Below, in pieces: positions 13,801 through 26,500 of a DNA stretch of 64,000 nt (position 1 is its first letter; each line of letters starts with the position of its first letter). This DNA is from Anas platyrhynchos (Eukaryota > Chordata > Aves > Anseriformes > Anatidae): contig NC_092589.1 of NCBI RefSeq assembly GCF_047663525.1, positions 60,321,501-60,385,500 of the forward strand. The letters run 5' to 3'. The translations under genes and the position numbers were made by a program. The notes beneath the pieces are model-generated. The model saw only the letters and a program-made list of their open reading frames with translations. It searched no databases and was not told the origin of the DNA.

Positions 13801-15429
13801 CTCCAGTGTCACCACAGCACTGAGCAAGTTGGTGCTGGCAGCCTCTCCAACCAGGAAAAGAGCCTGCATACGGCTCCCATCTCCTCCTGTGGCACCCCCA
13901 GACCTGCCAGCACAGCCAGCACTGCCCACACCTCCGCGCTGCACAAGCCCTTCTTGCCCCAATCCAGGAAAATTTGTTGTCAGGGACTTAATTCCGTATG
14001 AAAGGAATGTTGTTTCGTTTCAGAACCAGAGATTTCCGACAAGACAGAGCATGAGCTTTCTGAAAGGAGAGCGCTTTTTGTTTTTTTCTCACAAACATGC
14101 TCAGACATAGCTTTCCTTTCAGCTAATTAAGCTGTTTTAAAGCAAACTGGTCAAACAGTGACATCGTAGTGGGGAGCCTTGGAATCAATTGCCTGATGTA
14201 GAAGGCAGGACATTTAAAGGGTGACTTCTGCCATTGTTTCCCCTGGCTGAATCTTTTCTACTTGGTCAATGCTGCCAGAGTGACCCTATACAATCGGGAG
14301 AATTCAAAGCCACTGACCTCAAGAGATGCCATTAAGGAGGCAACTGCAGAATAAGATTTCATGGTTGGGAGCCAAATTTACCTTCTCCTTCCAAGTCTTG
14401 ATGCTTACAATATTTTATATGTATGTTTTCTTCCTGTCATTAGCATATTGTTAAACCAGCTAAATGAAAAGGGAACGCAGACATGAGGCAGCATTCTAAA
14501 TAACTGCATCTTGTACATGGGGGAGAGCACTGTGTAAAGGGAGAGCTAGAACTGAAAACAAATAATCTTAAGGAGTTGCGGTGGTTCCTCCAGCTTCATG
14601 ACAGTGAGTGATTGGTAGGAGTAAGATTCACTCTGCTAGCACAGAAGATGGACTCTGCCTAGCATATATTTTGTTAAACAGAGTATGACATCCATTGTTT
14701 TTCCAAGCTGCTGGATATAAAATCAGTGAGTTTCAACATCTGCCAAATGACCATACAGTTTCCCATGTGCAAAGAATAGACAAATCTGAAACATTCTATT
14801 AATAACCAGGCACGCTATCAAAAACAGGTTCCTCACTGCTTTCTTTCTGAGGACGCCAGGGAGGGCATTCAGCCAGGCAGCTGCCGCACAAAGAAACCTT
14901 GGGAAACCTGCAAATATGGGAGCTGCTGCCCCATGCAGAGCCCCACTGCAGGCAGTGGGTGCAGCCGGGGGACATCTCCCATGCCACTGGGGAGATGCAC
15001 CAGATGCACCCTGCTGCTTCGAAAGTTTCTGAGGCTTTCTGAGGTCTGCAAAGATACCAGTCCAGATCGGGTCTTTGAAGGTCATGTTTTCCAGGAGAAC
15101 TGGGAGTTCAAGAGGTTCCTCTGACTTGGTGCTTGTCCCCCAGCCCTTCTCATTTCGGCCACAGCTGAGAAAGGCCACACTGCTTTTCCTCACATCCCAC
15201 GAGCAGCCCCTCAACTCTCCAGGTGCTGCCTGGGTCTGCCACACGTCTGCAGGGTCCCCTGCCTCCACACCAGGGCCTCGCACTCCCCAGCCCTGCCAGA
15301 CCCTGCAAGAAACATGGCTGTGACCAGGGGGAGGAAGAGGAGGAGGGTGATGAAGGCCCTTGGTGCTCCAGGGCGCTGCAGGCCGCGCACTCCTCCTCCC
15401 GTGCGGTCGCATGTTCGATGCGACGACTT
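10855..15429. other. Intergenic, no gene seen
   Basis: Contains a purine-rich patch (10855-10890), an A run (11880-11897) and an (AT)n run (13336-13355). A sequence around 10320-10370, with arms GTCTC and GAGAC around an AAGTCAAT core, may be a relic of the same ancient palindromic repeats as at 18.1 kb. A 240-codon minus-strand frame at 14723-15445 is discussed under findings and is not called as a gene. Confidence 0.5.
13336..13355. repeat. (AT)n microsatellite
   Basis: About ten uninterrupted AT dinucleotides. Confidence 0.9.
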
Positions 15430-16160
15430 GCTCCACAGAAGCCATGTGTTGTCATAATGTAACATCGTTAAACAAAGTGTTTAGAGCAGTTTTAGCAGAG
15501 CCAGAACATGAACAACAAAACCCGCCAATTACAGTGTCATTTTGTGTAGTTGTTAAGGTTTCAAATGTCTCCAACTTTCTCTGGTAGGCCATATTGAGCG
15601 TGTCACAGCGAACATCTGAGATAACGATTTGCTAGGCAATGTGCAATTCTCGCCTTTTTTTTTTTTTAATATCAGAGAAGAAAGAGTTCTTTATAATAAT
15701 TTGGCTCAAATGTCTACACACATTGCTCCAGCGTCTGTAGCAGCATGTGTTTCTAGGATTGTTCTGGAAGAGAAAATGCAGAAACAGCAGGGAGCAGAAG
15801 ATAAACAGGCAATTCGTGACTCATTAAAACAAGCATTGGTAGCCAACATTGTGGAGTGTGCGAAGGCCCCAGATCCAACTCGCCTATAAACTTTTTTTAC
15901 CAGCTGGACTTAGCATCTGTCAGAGTTTGGAAGGAGAGATAATCTGGTACAAATGATTTCAGTGTGTCGCATTTATTAACCTGCCACCTTACATAACACC
16001 GCCGATTGGGAGCGCGGGAGACGGTTGGAGCAATGACACAGCTTACTGTCAAAACGTTACGACTTCGCTACTAAAGGTGCCTCCTTTTCTCCCTCTTTTT
16101 AAATTATAATGAAGACAACGGAGCGGCCACAAAAGAGATAATGAAGCAAACTTACAGAGC
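15430..16160. promoter_or_regulatory. Candidate conserved non-coding element / enhancer
   Basis: AT-rich sequence that nevertheless keeps many CpGs (for example around 15400-15425, 15998-16025 and 16053-16068), unlike its flanks. It carries a forkhead-type TAAACAAA (15469-15476), a homeodomain-type CAATTA (15526-15531) and several ACAA(A/C) SOX-like cores. A T-run plus ATATCAG at 15656-15676 looks like a splice acceptor followed by an open frame to 15889, so a spliced exon is an alternative. The enhancer call is inference from composition and motif clustering; conservation was not measured. Confidence 0.4.
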
Positions 16161-17299
16161 AGCGCAGTTTTGAGAAAAGAACCTGCCAAGACAATATTCT
16201 CGGCAGATATTTTTTCCTTTTTTTTTTTTTTTTTTTTTCCACTGCCGTTCAGCCCGTTCTTTGCTCGACATGCTCAGGGAGCTTTTTATTCCACCTGCAC
16301 AAGGTGCTGGGATGTGTACCTCCAAGCAAAGCAAGCTGCCCGCCGAGCACAGGGCAATTTACTGCCCGGGTGCCTAGGTCCAGACGGGGAAAGCACTGCC
16401 AAGACCCAACACCCTGTGTAAAAACATTTCCCAGAGCATTTTAGAGAGTTTTAAATACATCATTCTCTCTTTAATGCAGTTGCCCTCATGAATGACCTGA
16501 TCCTTCCCTACTTAATGTAGACAGAAAATTTCCTTCTGCTTCCAAAAAGCAAATGGTGGCTTCTGACTCTCTGCAGGAGCTGCTGCCTTCACAAAAAAGG
16601 AAAAAAAAAAAAAAAAAGGCAAAAAAAAAGGCAAAAAAAAAGAAAAAAAAGGTATTTTTAAAACATTTTTCTCCTATTTTGGGGTGAGACTCCTTCCAGC
16701 TCACTGCACACTGACAGGGGATTACTTGACAAATAGAAAATCACAAAGTGGTGTTTTGCTTCTTTTCCAGATCAGATGCCACGAATTTCAAATTAATAGC
16801 GATGTTTACTCTCTAATACAAAATTTAAGTGTATTAACTTATAAAATATGAATATGCCAGTTTTCAGTAGCAAAATACAGTTTTGCCATTTATAAAATGA
16901 AAACTGCAGAGACTTTGTGAGGAAAAAAATAACACTTAGGCTTAGGAATACCTCACGTTTCATTACGGTTAGCCTATTATTTGTAGTTTTGAAACTTTAT
17001 TGGTCCCCAATCTAATCTTTTCTGAGTATGAAAACATTAACATATGGTTTAACACAGCACAGGGCTGGAAAGTCCATATCCCAAATGCACATTGTATGCA
17101 GGGTGACATTCACACTAAATATCATCCCACAGGGTCTGTACTCCATTTTACCTGGGATTGGAGAGCCATGAAATCTCTGGAAAAGTTGTTCATGAGTCTG
17201 AACCAAATGGTGCACAGTGTACTGAGATACTAGCAGCGTGTGCTGCTGCCAAAGGTTGTGGCTCAAATGTCTCTCTAAGTAACATTAAAAATCTGCTGC
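16161..17299. other. Intergenic with A/T homopolymers, no gene seen
   Basis: T run at about 16215-16238 and an A-rich block at 16597-16651 (A runs separated by GGC or G). The rest is unique AT-rich sequence without supportable features. Confidence 0.6.
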
Positions 17300-17600
17300 T
17301 TCATGTCTATGAATTTCAATATTTATAGCATTCAATAAAATGGTCCACTGTCAGAGAGAGATGTGCCACTGTGCACTCTCTGAGCAGATGGGCTGCAATA
17401 TGGCACATTTACATGGACCAGCTGTGGAGTGCAGAAATGAATGCTGGTCATAGGCAGGGTAGAGGCGCCACATCTGGAATGCAAACAGCCCGGCCTCCGC
17501 AGCCGCTGTAAAGTTTCCCGAGCAGGACGCGTGCTGATTTAGGGCCGCTCACCAGTGTCCCTTAAACTGCATCAAGAGTCCTCATTAACACAAGAGACTG
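17300..17600. promoter_or_regulatory. Weak candidate regulatory block
   Basis: A block with retained CpGs (17464-17550) next to an AT-rich part with TTCAATA-type and GCAATATGGC motifs. It resembles a conserved non-coding element in texture only. No single strong motif supports the call. Confidence 0.2.
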
Positions 17601-17730
17601 CAGCGAGGGTTAGGGCCTGGAGCTGCTCTGCTGGGCATCTGTTGGAGCCCGGGGATGGCACTCTGCAGCCTGCCTTAGGGTGCCCCGGGGAGGCATTCGC
17701 GCCGGTGCTGTGTTATGGGCTGAATTCAAC

Positions 17731-17754
17731 TTTTTTTTTTTTTTTTTTTTTTTA
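17731..17754. repeat. Poly-T run
   Basis: An uninterrupted T run of about 23 bases. Confidence 0.85.
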
Positions 17755-18054
17755 ATTCTCTCCCACACAGTGTTATCTTCCACACTTGATGCCTTCTGAT
17801 ACAAGCAGCAAACATGCTTCCCTCTTCTCCCACCCCTCATTGTGCCCCCATGCACAACTGGGTATTCGTCTAATACTGGGAAACTTAATAGATTTTTTTT
17901 AACAAAAAGCAGTGAATGCTCAAGCGCCTAATAAAAAGAATAAAGTGCATGCCTGCTTTATTTATGCAGTAAAAGGAGCTTGTGGAACTTTTGGATCATG
18001 TTTTCTAGAAAAAAGAGCCAGTGGCCACTTCAGTATAATCATTTTACATGGCAT

Positions 18055-18135
18055 TAGAGCAAAATCCTAAAGCCTCTGAAGTCAGTGGCAGAACTCCCAC
18101 TGATTCCCAGTAGAGTTAGGATTGTTCCCAGATAG
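18055..18135. repeat. Ancient palindromic repeat relic (amniote type)
   Basis: Contains an imperfect inverted repeat around a TGAAGTCAGTGG-type core, followed by CTCCCACTGA and a tail that mirrors the start (AATCCTAAA ... TTAGGATTG). This matches my memory of old, heavily mutated palindromic repeats (AAGTCAATGG cores) scattered through bird, crocodile and turtle genomes. The family name cannot be fixed without a library search. Confidence 0.4.
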
Positions 18136-18719
18136 AATAAATAGATGGGTAATAATGGGTATAAAAAGAATTTACCCACATATTAAAGCCCCTCTGTGCT
18201 TTCAGAGTGGTCTAACACCCCCTTAGTGCAAATTAAATCATACATTTAAATCAAAAGGACAGAGAGAATGTATATTCTTGATTCAGAATGGAAGCCATCA
18301 AAGCCAAATGAATACATCTGATATTGCAAATCAGATTTTTCCAGATCAAGACATTTAATCACTGCATTTTACTATCCTGGAAACGCTTAGTATGGAGGGG
18401 TGGGGGAGGAATACAGGTGTGAGGGACAGGCCACTTTTTGAAGCCGGGTATTCTCTGGCATTTCAGCCTCTCCAGAGCTCACGTGGGCAGTACGGTGCCA
18501 GGTAAGTGTAGCGCTGCCCTGTTACCAACCTGCAAAACATCAGCTCCCCCACTTACCTGCCTTTGGCTCTCAGAGGAAGGGGTCTGAATGAGAGAGTTTC
18601 ACCTGCCCTTGAAGCTGAAAATTCAGAACATGGAAGAATTTGTGCTGGTCTGTGAGGGAGTTTTCTGCCCCTCCTCTCCCCCTCCTCCTACCTCCCACCC
18701 TCGCACCCCTGCCATTCAC

Positions 18720-18900
18720 ATGTTTTTAGAGCATTTTTAAAGGGTTGGCTGGTTTTATTGAATAGGCACACAAAGGGGGAAATAAACTGCCCGGTTTATG
18801 ATTGCTTCTGTCATCTTGCTGGAGGAAGGCATGATGAGAGCCGACACGAATGTGGTTTAAAGAAGAGCACTGCTCGCTATCTGCCCCGTTCTTTTTTCAC
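18720..18900. promoter_or_regulatory. Weak candidate regulatory block
   Basis: Contains TTTATTGAATAGG, GGTTTATGATTG and ATGTGGTTTAAAG-like motifs reminiscent of homeodomain and SOX/TCF sites, with retained CpGs at 18842-18875. Texture only; conservation not tested. Confidence 0.25.
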
Positions 18901-19029
18901 CATTCCTGGGAGTTTGTGACACTGCAAAGCCCAAATATGCTGAGGAAATCTATCACCAATGCATGCGCAGTAAAGACTCCGTAGTGTAGAGCATTGATAC
19001 ATATTTAAAATGCTGCTGAAAACAGATAC

Positions 19030-19095
19030 ATGCACTTGGGGCCCAATTCTGCTCTCAGAGAAGTTAATGGCAGAGCTCCCTCCGACTGTCAGGGG
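19030..19095. repeat. Ancient palindromic repeat relic (amniote type)
   Basis: A GGGGCCCAATTCTGCTCTCA start followed by GAAGTTAATGGCAGAGCTCC resembles a widespread ancient amniote repeat whose consensus reads 'TTCTGCTCTCA...AAGTCAATGG'. Only one half is recognisable. It is probably distantly related to the relic near 18.1 kb. Confidence 0.4.
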
Positions 19096-22000
19096 GCTGC
19101 AACTTGGAGCCGTTCTTTGTTCTGCCATTAATAATTCAGCGTACAGCTGAAACCACACACCCAGGACACGCCGATGCTGCACAGGGCACAGCACATAGCA
19201 CGCTGGCAGTAGTGCACAAAACCCCATTTTGTGGACGTGACTCTGGTTTGTTTTTTTGTGCGTGCTGTGGCAGGTCCGAGGGGTTCTCCCTCTGCACGGG
19301 GTGCCCTGCAGTGCTGCTGCTTTTTGCAGGGACAAACACAGATTGGGCTGGGGGGCACTGTCTCAGAAGAAGGGGATGATGCTAGCCCATCAAGGCCATG
19401 TGGACAGGCACAGACATCAGGCAGAAGCCTTGGGCATCTCCTCCAGAGCCCCCCAGAACCTAAAGAGCTGCTCTTCTACGAGCACGGTGAGCACTAGGGG
19501 TGCTGGGATCTGAGCCGTGCAGCCGGCTGGCAGCGTGGGCATCCCCCTGGTTTCCCTGTAGGAGCCAGAAATAAGTTCTGCCCCATCACGGGGGAGCTGT
19601 GAGGAGCTTCCAGCCGGCAAGAAAGAAGCGAGAGTGCTTGGAGGCACTGCCCACCTCTAGCTGCCTGGGATCAGCGGCGCCGGAGCAGCCGTTCCCATCA
19701 CAAATCACCCGAGGCTGGATGTCCATCAGGCAAGCACTGTTCCAGCGCGGAGCTGTCTGGCGCAACATGTGCCTGTCATGGACGGCTGCACATGCAAGTT
19801 TTCCCATCTTGTGGAAGATATTTTGAGCACATCCTCCCTGACAAGGAACAAGTCTATTTATAGCTGGCTTCTTTTCATCAGTAACCCAGCCCCTCACTAC
19901 ACTGCACGCATATACAAAGCCGGCTTCTAGTGTTATTTATTATTATTGTTATTTTTAATTTATTTACTTTCTTTTCCTCTCACTGCAGAAGCAACTCAAG
20001 GAGCTCTAAGTTTGTTATCATTGCTCTAAGGAGTTTCACAAGTGCCGGGACCTCCAGGTCCCTGCTGGATTTCTTTCCTTCCCAGACTGCAGATACAGCA
20101 GCACTCCTGACTGGTTCTGGCCATGCAGATGCGATGCCAGTCTTTCCTAGGATCAGTAGCATTTCAGAAGAAAGCTCTTCTCTGCCAATTACAACATTTA
20201 ATTGCTTGAGAACGAAGAACGTAATCCCGGACGACTGAATGGTAAGGCAAGTTTCTCTTCTCCAGTCAACTTATACCCAGTGGAAAAAGGCAGGTGATGG
20301 GATCAGTGACAGATCTTGGAGTCTCTGCTGATCCCCAAGACCTGCTGACGCCCAGCTCTGGGATAAATTCAGAGCACTGTTCTGGCAGTGGTCACCAGAG
20401 GGGCTTCTGCTAGCTGATGGTGGGCTGGATGCAATGAAATCATGGGTTACATCCAGCCACAGATTGTATACTCCCCCCAGAATGGTAGCACATGAGTATT
20501 AAGTCCCCTTTTTAAATAAGCCTTGACTATGGCCTTGACTGAACTGAGCAGAAAAATGTGCTGCTTTATCCCCATTTGTGGTGCATCACTTGCACAGCCC
20601 GAGAACAAGAGGTGGGTTTGGTTTTGGTCTGTGCATCCAGCAGAGCTGCTGAGCCCAGGCGGCTCTCAGGAATGTTGTTGTGGTACCAGTGGAAACCTGC
20701 TCACAGCTGTGAAATCAGGCTGATTTTGACATTCCTTCATAGCTTGCACAGGAAAATGAGCTTTTTTTTTTTTCTTCTTCTTATAAACTGAGCATAACTT
20801 TCCCAGAAATTGATGCAAAACCAGTGCAAACCTCCCCTGGTGACAAGCCCTCTCCAATGGGAATGCAGGGAGGTGCCATGGTGCACTGCAGTGCCTGCTG
20901 CAGGTGGGTGGACATCAGAAAAAAGTGCCTGCAGGTGATTAACACAGGCTGGTATCTGCAGCCCCGTTTTTGACAGACTCGTTAGGGATCAGGTTGCTGC
21001 ATGACAATAGTTTGTGAAAAGCAAAAGCATCACAAAACATGGCTTGAAGCAAGATGCTGAGGGTCATCGTTTGGCATCCAGCAGCAGGCCAGCATGACCA
21101 AGGAAGCAGCAGTGGAGCTTGGTCCATATGTTTGTCCTGCTTTCGCTGCTGAGCAGAGTCCTGCCGCACCAGTTTCAGAGATTTGAGGGCCAGAAGGGAC
21201 CATTATATCATGCCGACACCAGCCTGGATGGGGCTGCCCGGGCAACAGATGGCTGAAATGTAAGCAAAGCTCATCAGGAGGAAGAATTTCTGCTTTATAA
21301 TAATTTTCCACCAAAAGCAAAGCAACCTTAAAGCAGGAAATCCTGGAGGTCTACACAGAGCTTTAACAGGAGGGGAAAACAGAAAGCCAACCCTACGATA
21401 TTTTGTTCTGGAAGCATCAGAAAACGGTGTTTTTAAAACAAACCAGGCTCCCTTGGGCTCCGAGCAGCTGCCAGACGGTTTCTTACCCCCCTTTTAACAG
21501 AGAGAAGCTTTTCAGCAATAGGCAAGTGTAGCACTGGCAGGGGGGTACCGCAGTGGGTCAGGGCTCTGCCGAAGGCTCAGCCCACACTGCTGCAGAGCCA
21601 CAAAGCCGCCTGCTCTGGCACAGCCCTGGGACCCAGGGAAAGGTGCCTGCCACACCTTGCCTAGCACCCATGTGCAGCTCTTGCAAGAAATGTCTCTGCA
21701 GCACTCACTAGCCCTGAAGCCCTCAGAGGTGCTGCAGGACTGGCATCAAGCCCAGCCTGCATCCCCTGATACGCTTGTGCAGCAGGGTGGCTGCAGACCC
21801 CACGGCACCCAGGACATTGTCCCTGGCACCAGCCCTGTGCCCACATTTCAGCAAGGCAGCGCTCACCACCTGCATTTCCCTGTGAAGGTCAGGGTGCTGC
21901 CTCCCCTGTGACCAGGGGCTGGAGCCAGGCACCGGTAATGCTCCGACGCCGTTTCCATTTTGCAGTTGGCTGCATTGTCTGAATAGAGCTGGGGAGCACT

Positions 22001-22639
22001 GTGGGAACAATGAGATAAAATTCATTTCTAAAGAGCGATCGCAGCATTAGCACTGCAAGGTGGAAAATCTGCCCAGGCAGCAGCCTGCGGGCCGGGCTGG
22101 GGCACCTGGCCATCCCCGTCACCCAGCACATCCAGGTACATGCTCTGAAGCTTGCCCTAAGCAAGACACATGACTTTAAAAAACAAAATAAAAGCCCGGG
22201 TAAAGGCTTCTGGAGGGAAGCTGACACTGTTTTCTGCAGTGTCTCTCCAGCTCTTCATCACGTCTGTGGTTCCTTGCTCCTGACCTCCAGGGCAGCATTT
22301 CACCTGCTGCCTTACAGCATCCCCTCACAGCACTCCGCAGCTAGGTGCCTTCACAAGGAGCACACCAGAGCTGCACACACCATCGGCAGGGCCCTCCACG
22401 CTTATAAATTCGTACCAGCCTCTGGATTTATCTTAGGGCTGGAAATGAATAATATAACACAGTAAATACTCGCTGGGGAAAATCCAAGCAGACCATCATT
22501 CACGGGCTAAATTTTTTCCTAGTATCTATCATGCTACTACGTACAGACCAAAAAGACTTTGCATAGCAGTAAAACTGTCTCCCTTTGCTGAAATGAGAAA
22601 GGGGGCAGGAGGCACAGAGAATATTTGCTTCATCTCATA
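19096..22639. other. Intergenic, no gene seen
   Basis: GC is somewhat higher from 19.2 to 19.8 kb and from 21.4 to 22.4 kb, which produces overlapping open frames in several registers. None has a domain or splice support. One CR1-like relic lies at about 21168-21215. Confidence 0.5.
21168..21215 (-). mobile_element. Old CR1-like LINE 3' relic
   Basis: The stretch with GAGGGCCAGAAGGGACCATT followed by ATATCATG matches the 3' region of ancient CR1/L3-type elements as seen in reverse orientation ('GGCCAGAAGGGACCATTATGATCATC'-type motif). Only about 45 bases remain recognisable. Confidence 0.5.
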
Positions 22640-23560
22640 GAGACAGAGCATTAAAATGCTATTGGGTAATTTAGGCATAGATAAGAATAGTAAAGCCATA
22701 GGCCTTTTTCTTTTCTTTTTTTTTTCCCTCTTTTTTTTTTTTTTTTCTTTTTAAAAGATGTAGCTCTTTTAAGAGTTCCCTTAAGAGCGCTCAGTAGGGT
22801 GTGTCAATATTGCTCCCCATGGAAATCATATGGTTTGCCTATGCAGACAGTGAATTGTTTTGTGGCTGTGAAATATTGTGTGTTGCCCTGCGAGCAGTGG
22901 AGCCAGTGGCTCGAGGAACCGTTGTTGAGACTGACAGTTACATTGTGCCCCTGAATAGTGAAACGGCAGAATCAAAAACTCAAGTGGACCCAGACAGAAT
23001 GTCCTGACCTTTAAGTAAAAGGCTGATTGGATATGGTGTGGGCTCCCCTTCATCTTTCACCATAATCCATTACACCTTTCTTGGCAAACCCTCGTAATTC
23101 ATGTGGGTGTGCAGATACATTTCCCATAGAATTTTTTTATCATTAAATTTATCTCTTATAACTTGCTGGCTTTTGTGTAGTCCAGTTGCGAATTTAAGTA
23201 CCAGCTCCCTACGTTTAAGCAGTCGCAGCATTCTCCCTGAGAAGTAATGCTGTGCTCTACAGTGTGAAAGCCCAGCAATAATAAATTTGTGGGAGCCCAG
23301 TCAGAAGGAAAGTTCCTACCCCACAAAAATAAATATACACTAAGATACTGTGTAATAACACGCTGTGGGAAAATAGCAGACTCAAGTCACGTAAAAGCCA
23401 TGAACTTAATTATATTAGGTCTCCTATTTCAAATTTGTCCGAATGAAACTGTAAAATATTTGGGGCAGACACATTTTATGTGTCTGTAATGTGCTATGCA
23501 CATTGCCTTGTAAGAAAGAAAATAGTCAAGGCATTATTAATATTTGCTGCAAACTCTGCT
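22640..23560. promoter_or_regulatory. Candidate conserved non-coding element cluster
   Basis: An AT-rich region split by a T/C tract (22705-22755). It contains GGTAATTTAGG, paired CTTTTAAGAG/CCCTTAAGAG motifs (22765-22790), a MEIS-like TGACAG next to TTACATTG (22932-22945), CATAATCCATTA (23063-23073) and CGTAATTC. CpGs are retained (22890-22970, 23190-23230). A 68-codon frame at 22801-23007 has no start or splice support. The enhancer role is inferred. Confidence 0.35.
22705..22755. repeat. T-rich tract
   Basis: T runs separated by C or CCC, directly visible. Confidence 0.8.
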
Positions 23561-26500
23561 TTGGAGACAACAGATGTTACCTCAACAAAAGAGAACATTG
23601 TGTTATTTCAATCTTCATTTTAAATTCCAATATTGATTCTTACCAATTTGAATTGTTTCCTGAAATAATAGTCAGGTGTGTATGAAATGAAATATAGCAG
23701 CACAGAAAGACAATGACTAATTTTTAATAGAACATCGCTAGGATGTGTAGCAAGACAGGTTTCCTTCTTTAAACACATGGGCTTGATCCTAGAAGTCAGA
23801 ACTGCTGTGGTTTGTACCCAGTGCTCTGGTAAAGGCAACACATGCAGGACAAGCTGCATTATGAGCATCTATCTGTAATTCTCTGTACTTCCATCTGCTG
23901 AGAAAATGGCACAGCCACTTGTAGCATGAGAACCATTACTTCTCTGAGGTTTCAGCACATGGAAGTACAGGTCCCAGCACAAGCAGCACCCTGCACCTTC
24001 CGTTTGGTGCCAGGGAAAGAGCAGAAGCAAAAGATAGACTCAGCATTTGCTGAAGCTGGAGAAGGAAAGACACACAGAGGACTTGGCAGGATGGTCTTGG
24101 TTTTTTGCAAACAAAATCCTGAAATGTCAATGTGATTCTTTTATTATTCTTTTCTTATTTTTCTTATAGACCTTTTTATAGAGTAATGTGTATATGTTAT
24201 ATTCCTATGTCTATCACTTATTTTCATTAGAAACACATGCACTTATGGACACATCATTTCCCTTTAAAAGTCTTTTAGGGACTTCCTACCCCTTTTTCAT
24301 CCCTTACTCCCTAGCATAAGTGAGTGACCTTGAGTTTCATGGGTTTGAGTACAAATCTTTCACACAGTCCACCCTGTGGGTTTGCAATACAGCATTGGTA
24401 TTAATGTCTCTCACCGATTTTATATTATCATATCTACAAAGACTTTAACCTCTGTAAGGCACTGTACGTACAAAGACGTTATTTGTCTGGATGTTTTCTC
24501 CTCTGTGGATGGGCTATCCTGCTGTATGCAACTTACCTCTTGCATGATGGTGTGCACTTTACCCACTTGCTCCAAAGGCAACTGTACGACAGCTCCTGAC
24601 ACGTCTGAATGTGGCACTGGCATTTCTTGCATCCCAGTTCTGCGAGAGGCGAGAATCTTCAAACTCAATTAGCATTTTAAAGAATAGGTTCAGTTTTGTG
24701 GTCCATTAAAGTCAGCTAAATTGATGCACTGCATGTCTTTATTTCAAAAATAAAGCTGAACAATTAAAGCCCATGTCTCTTTGCTCAGCTTTTGATTCCT
24801 CACAAAGCTTTCCCACTTGCTGCCTTTGGATGTAATGTTAACAAAGTCAGTTAACATCAAGAGCAGCGCTAACAGGCATGGCAGAATTCCTTGTTTTTGC
24901 TCAATCAGTCTGTGTTCAAACTATCAGTTTGATTTATTTGTCCACGCTGACCCTTATTCACCACTTAATTATCCTCGTATAATGTTTCAAGAGCCTCCTG
25001 ACACAAGGAGAAAGACAATTGCCGATGTTCTGTGGAACAACTGTTGACCTGATGGCCAAAATGATGACTGGGGGTCGAAGGTTGTTCTCCTTTTGAAGGA
25101 CCCTCTCCATTCTTGAGGGCTCTGGCTGGAGACGCCCAGCCCGGGCGCTGCTGGCGCTGGGCAGCCGGCCGCTCCCGGCCTCCCCTAGCCCTTGGCTCAG
25201 CCTCCTGACAGCCAGGCCCCCGAGGCAGCTCCTCCACCCAAGGAGTGGTGGTGTTGGTTGGGCAGTCTTGAGGGTTCGTTCTGATCCCTGTGCCATCCCT
25301 GATGGCGGTGCTCAGCTGTAACAGTGGAGCATCCCCACCACCACCACATCAGGTCCAACTCTTCAGCCCTGTGATCCTCACTCCATGAGGTCCCTTTGGT
25401 AGGACCCCATGGATGCAGCAGGTCAGGTCCTCTGCCATCCCTCATCCAGCTCTTGCTGAGAGGCTGTGTGAACACATTTATTTCTGGCTCACTGATCCCT
25501 CCCCACCTTGGCAGCCTCAACAGGAGCTGGCAGGTGGCATGACTTGGAAGGAGCCCACAGCCATGCTTAGGGTCTCCCCACTCACTCACTCACCATTGCT
25601 TAAGTCTTCAGCTGCAACGAGCATCTGAGTCCCAGCAAAGATGAAACCACAGGGAAATAAAATGGCAGCCTGCGTACCAGGCCACAGCAGTGGGTTCTCC
25701 ATCTCGTGGGAGTCTGGGACATAACGCTGTTGCACTTGGCCTACCAGTTTCTTTCGAAACTCCTGTCTCAGACTAAATGTTCTAGCATTAGTATTATTGC
25801 CATCCAAAAGGCTTTTATGCTTAGTTTTCAGGCAACAACATTTTTTTGTTTTCATTTTTAATGAAAACTCGAAAGCTGTCAAAGAAATATTTTGGCCAAA
25901 CTGAGAAAAATTGCTTTCATCGGTCTTTTCCAGGAGAGAAATAAATAAAGAATTCCCCAGCTGTCTTTATTAAATCACAGACATCTAATTGCAAAGGCAG
26001 GATGCCGCCAGCTCTTAGCTGGCTCTCCTCATGATGTCCCTGGGAAACAGTCCTCAGTAGTCCCTGGCACTGGTGTGCCCAAAGCTCCTGTGTAGTCAGC
26101 CCCTCTGCACCGCAGAACAGGAAGCAGTTTATTATATCCCCCACCTCACAGGGATAAAACAGAGAGAAGAACTAAGCATTGGAACTGTGTGTGAGCCACA
26201 GCTCACACTGGCACTTCCAAAGACCCAGGGAATCACGAGTGTTGTCCGAGTGACTTGCTCGAGGCCACATGGCAAACCTGTGCCAGGGCTGAGGACGTCC
26301 TCGAAGTCCTGTGCATAGCTCAAAGTGCTGGGGACCACCAGCCATCCTCCACCTGCTTGCCATGGCAGCAAGAGCCAGCGTGGTGCATATCCCTGCCTGG
26401 GGTCACTTCAAATGCCACCAAAACCCACAATGTGTGTCTGTTCGTCCAGATCTCTCCATCGGCTCCCCATGTGGGGTCTTACTGGGGAACGCCAGGCTTT

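Noticed and set aside
22801-23007. 68-codon frame as a small gene
   Set aside because: No start-site support, promoter, poly(A) signal or splice sites; better explained by the regulatory-like block it lies in.
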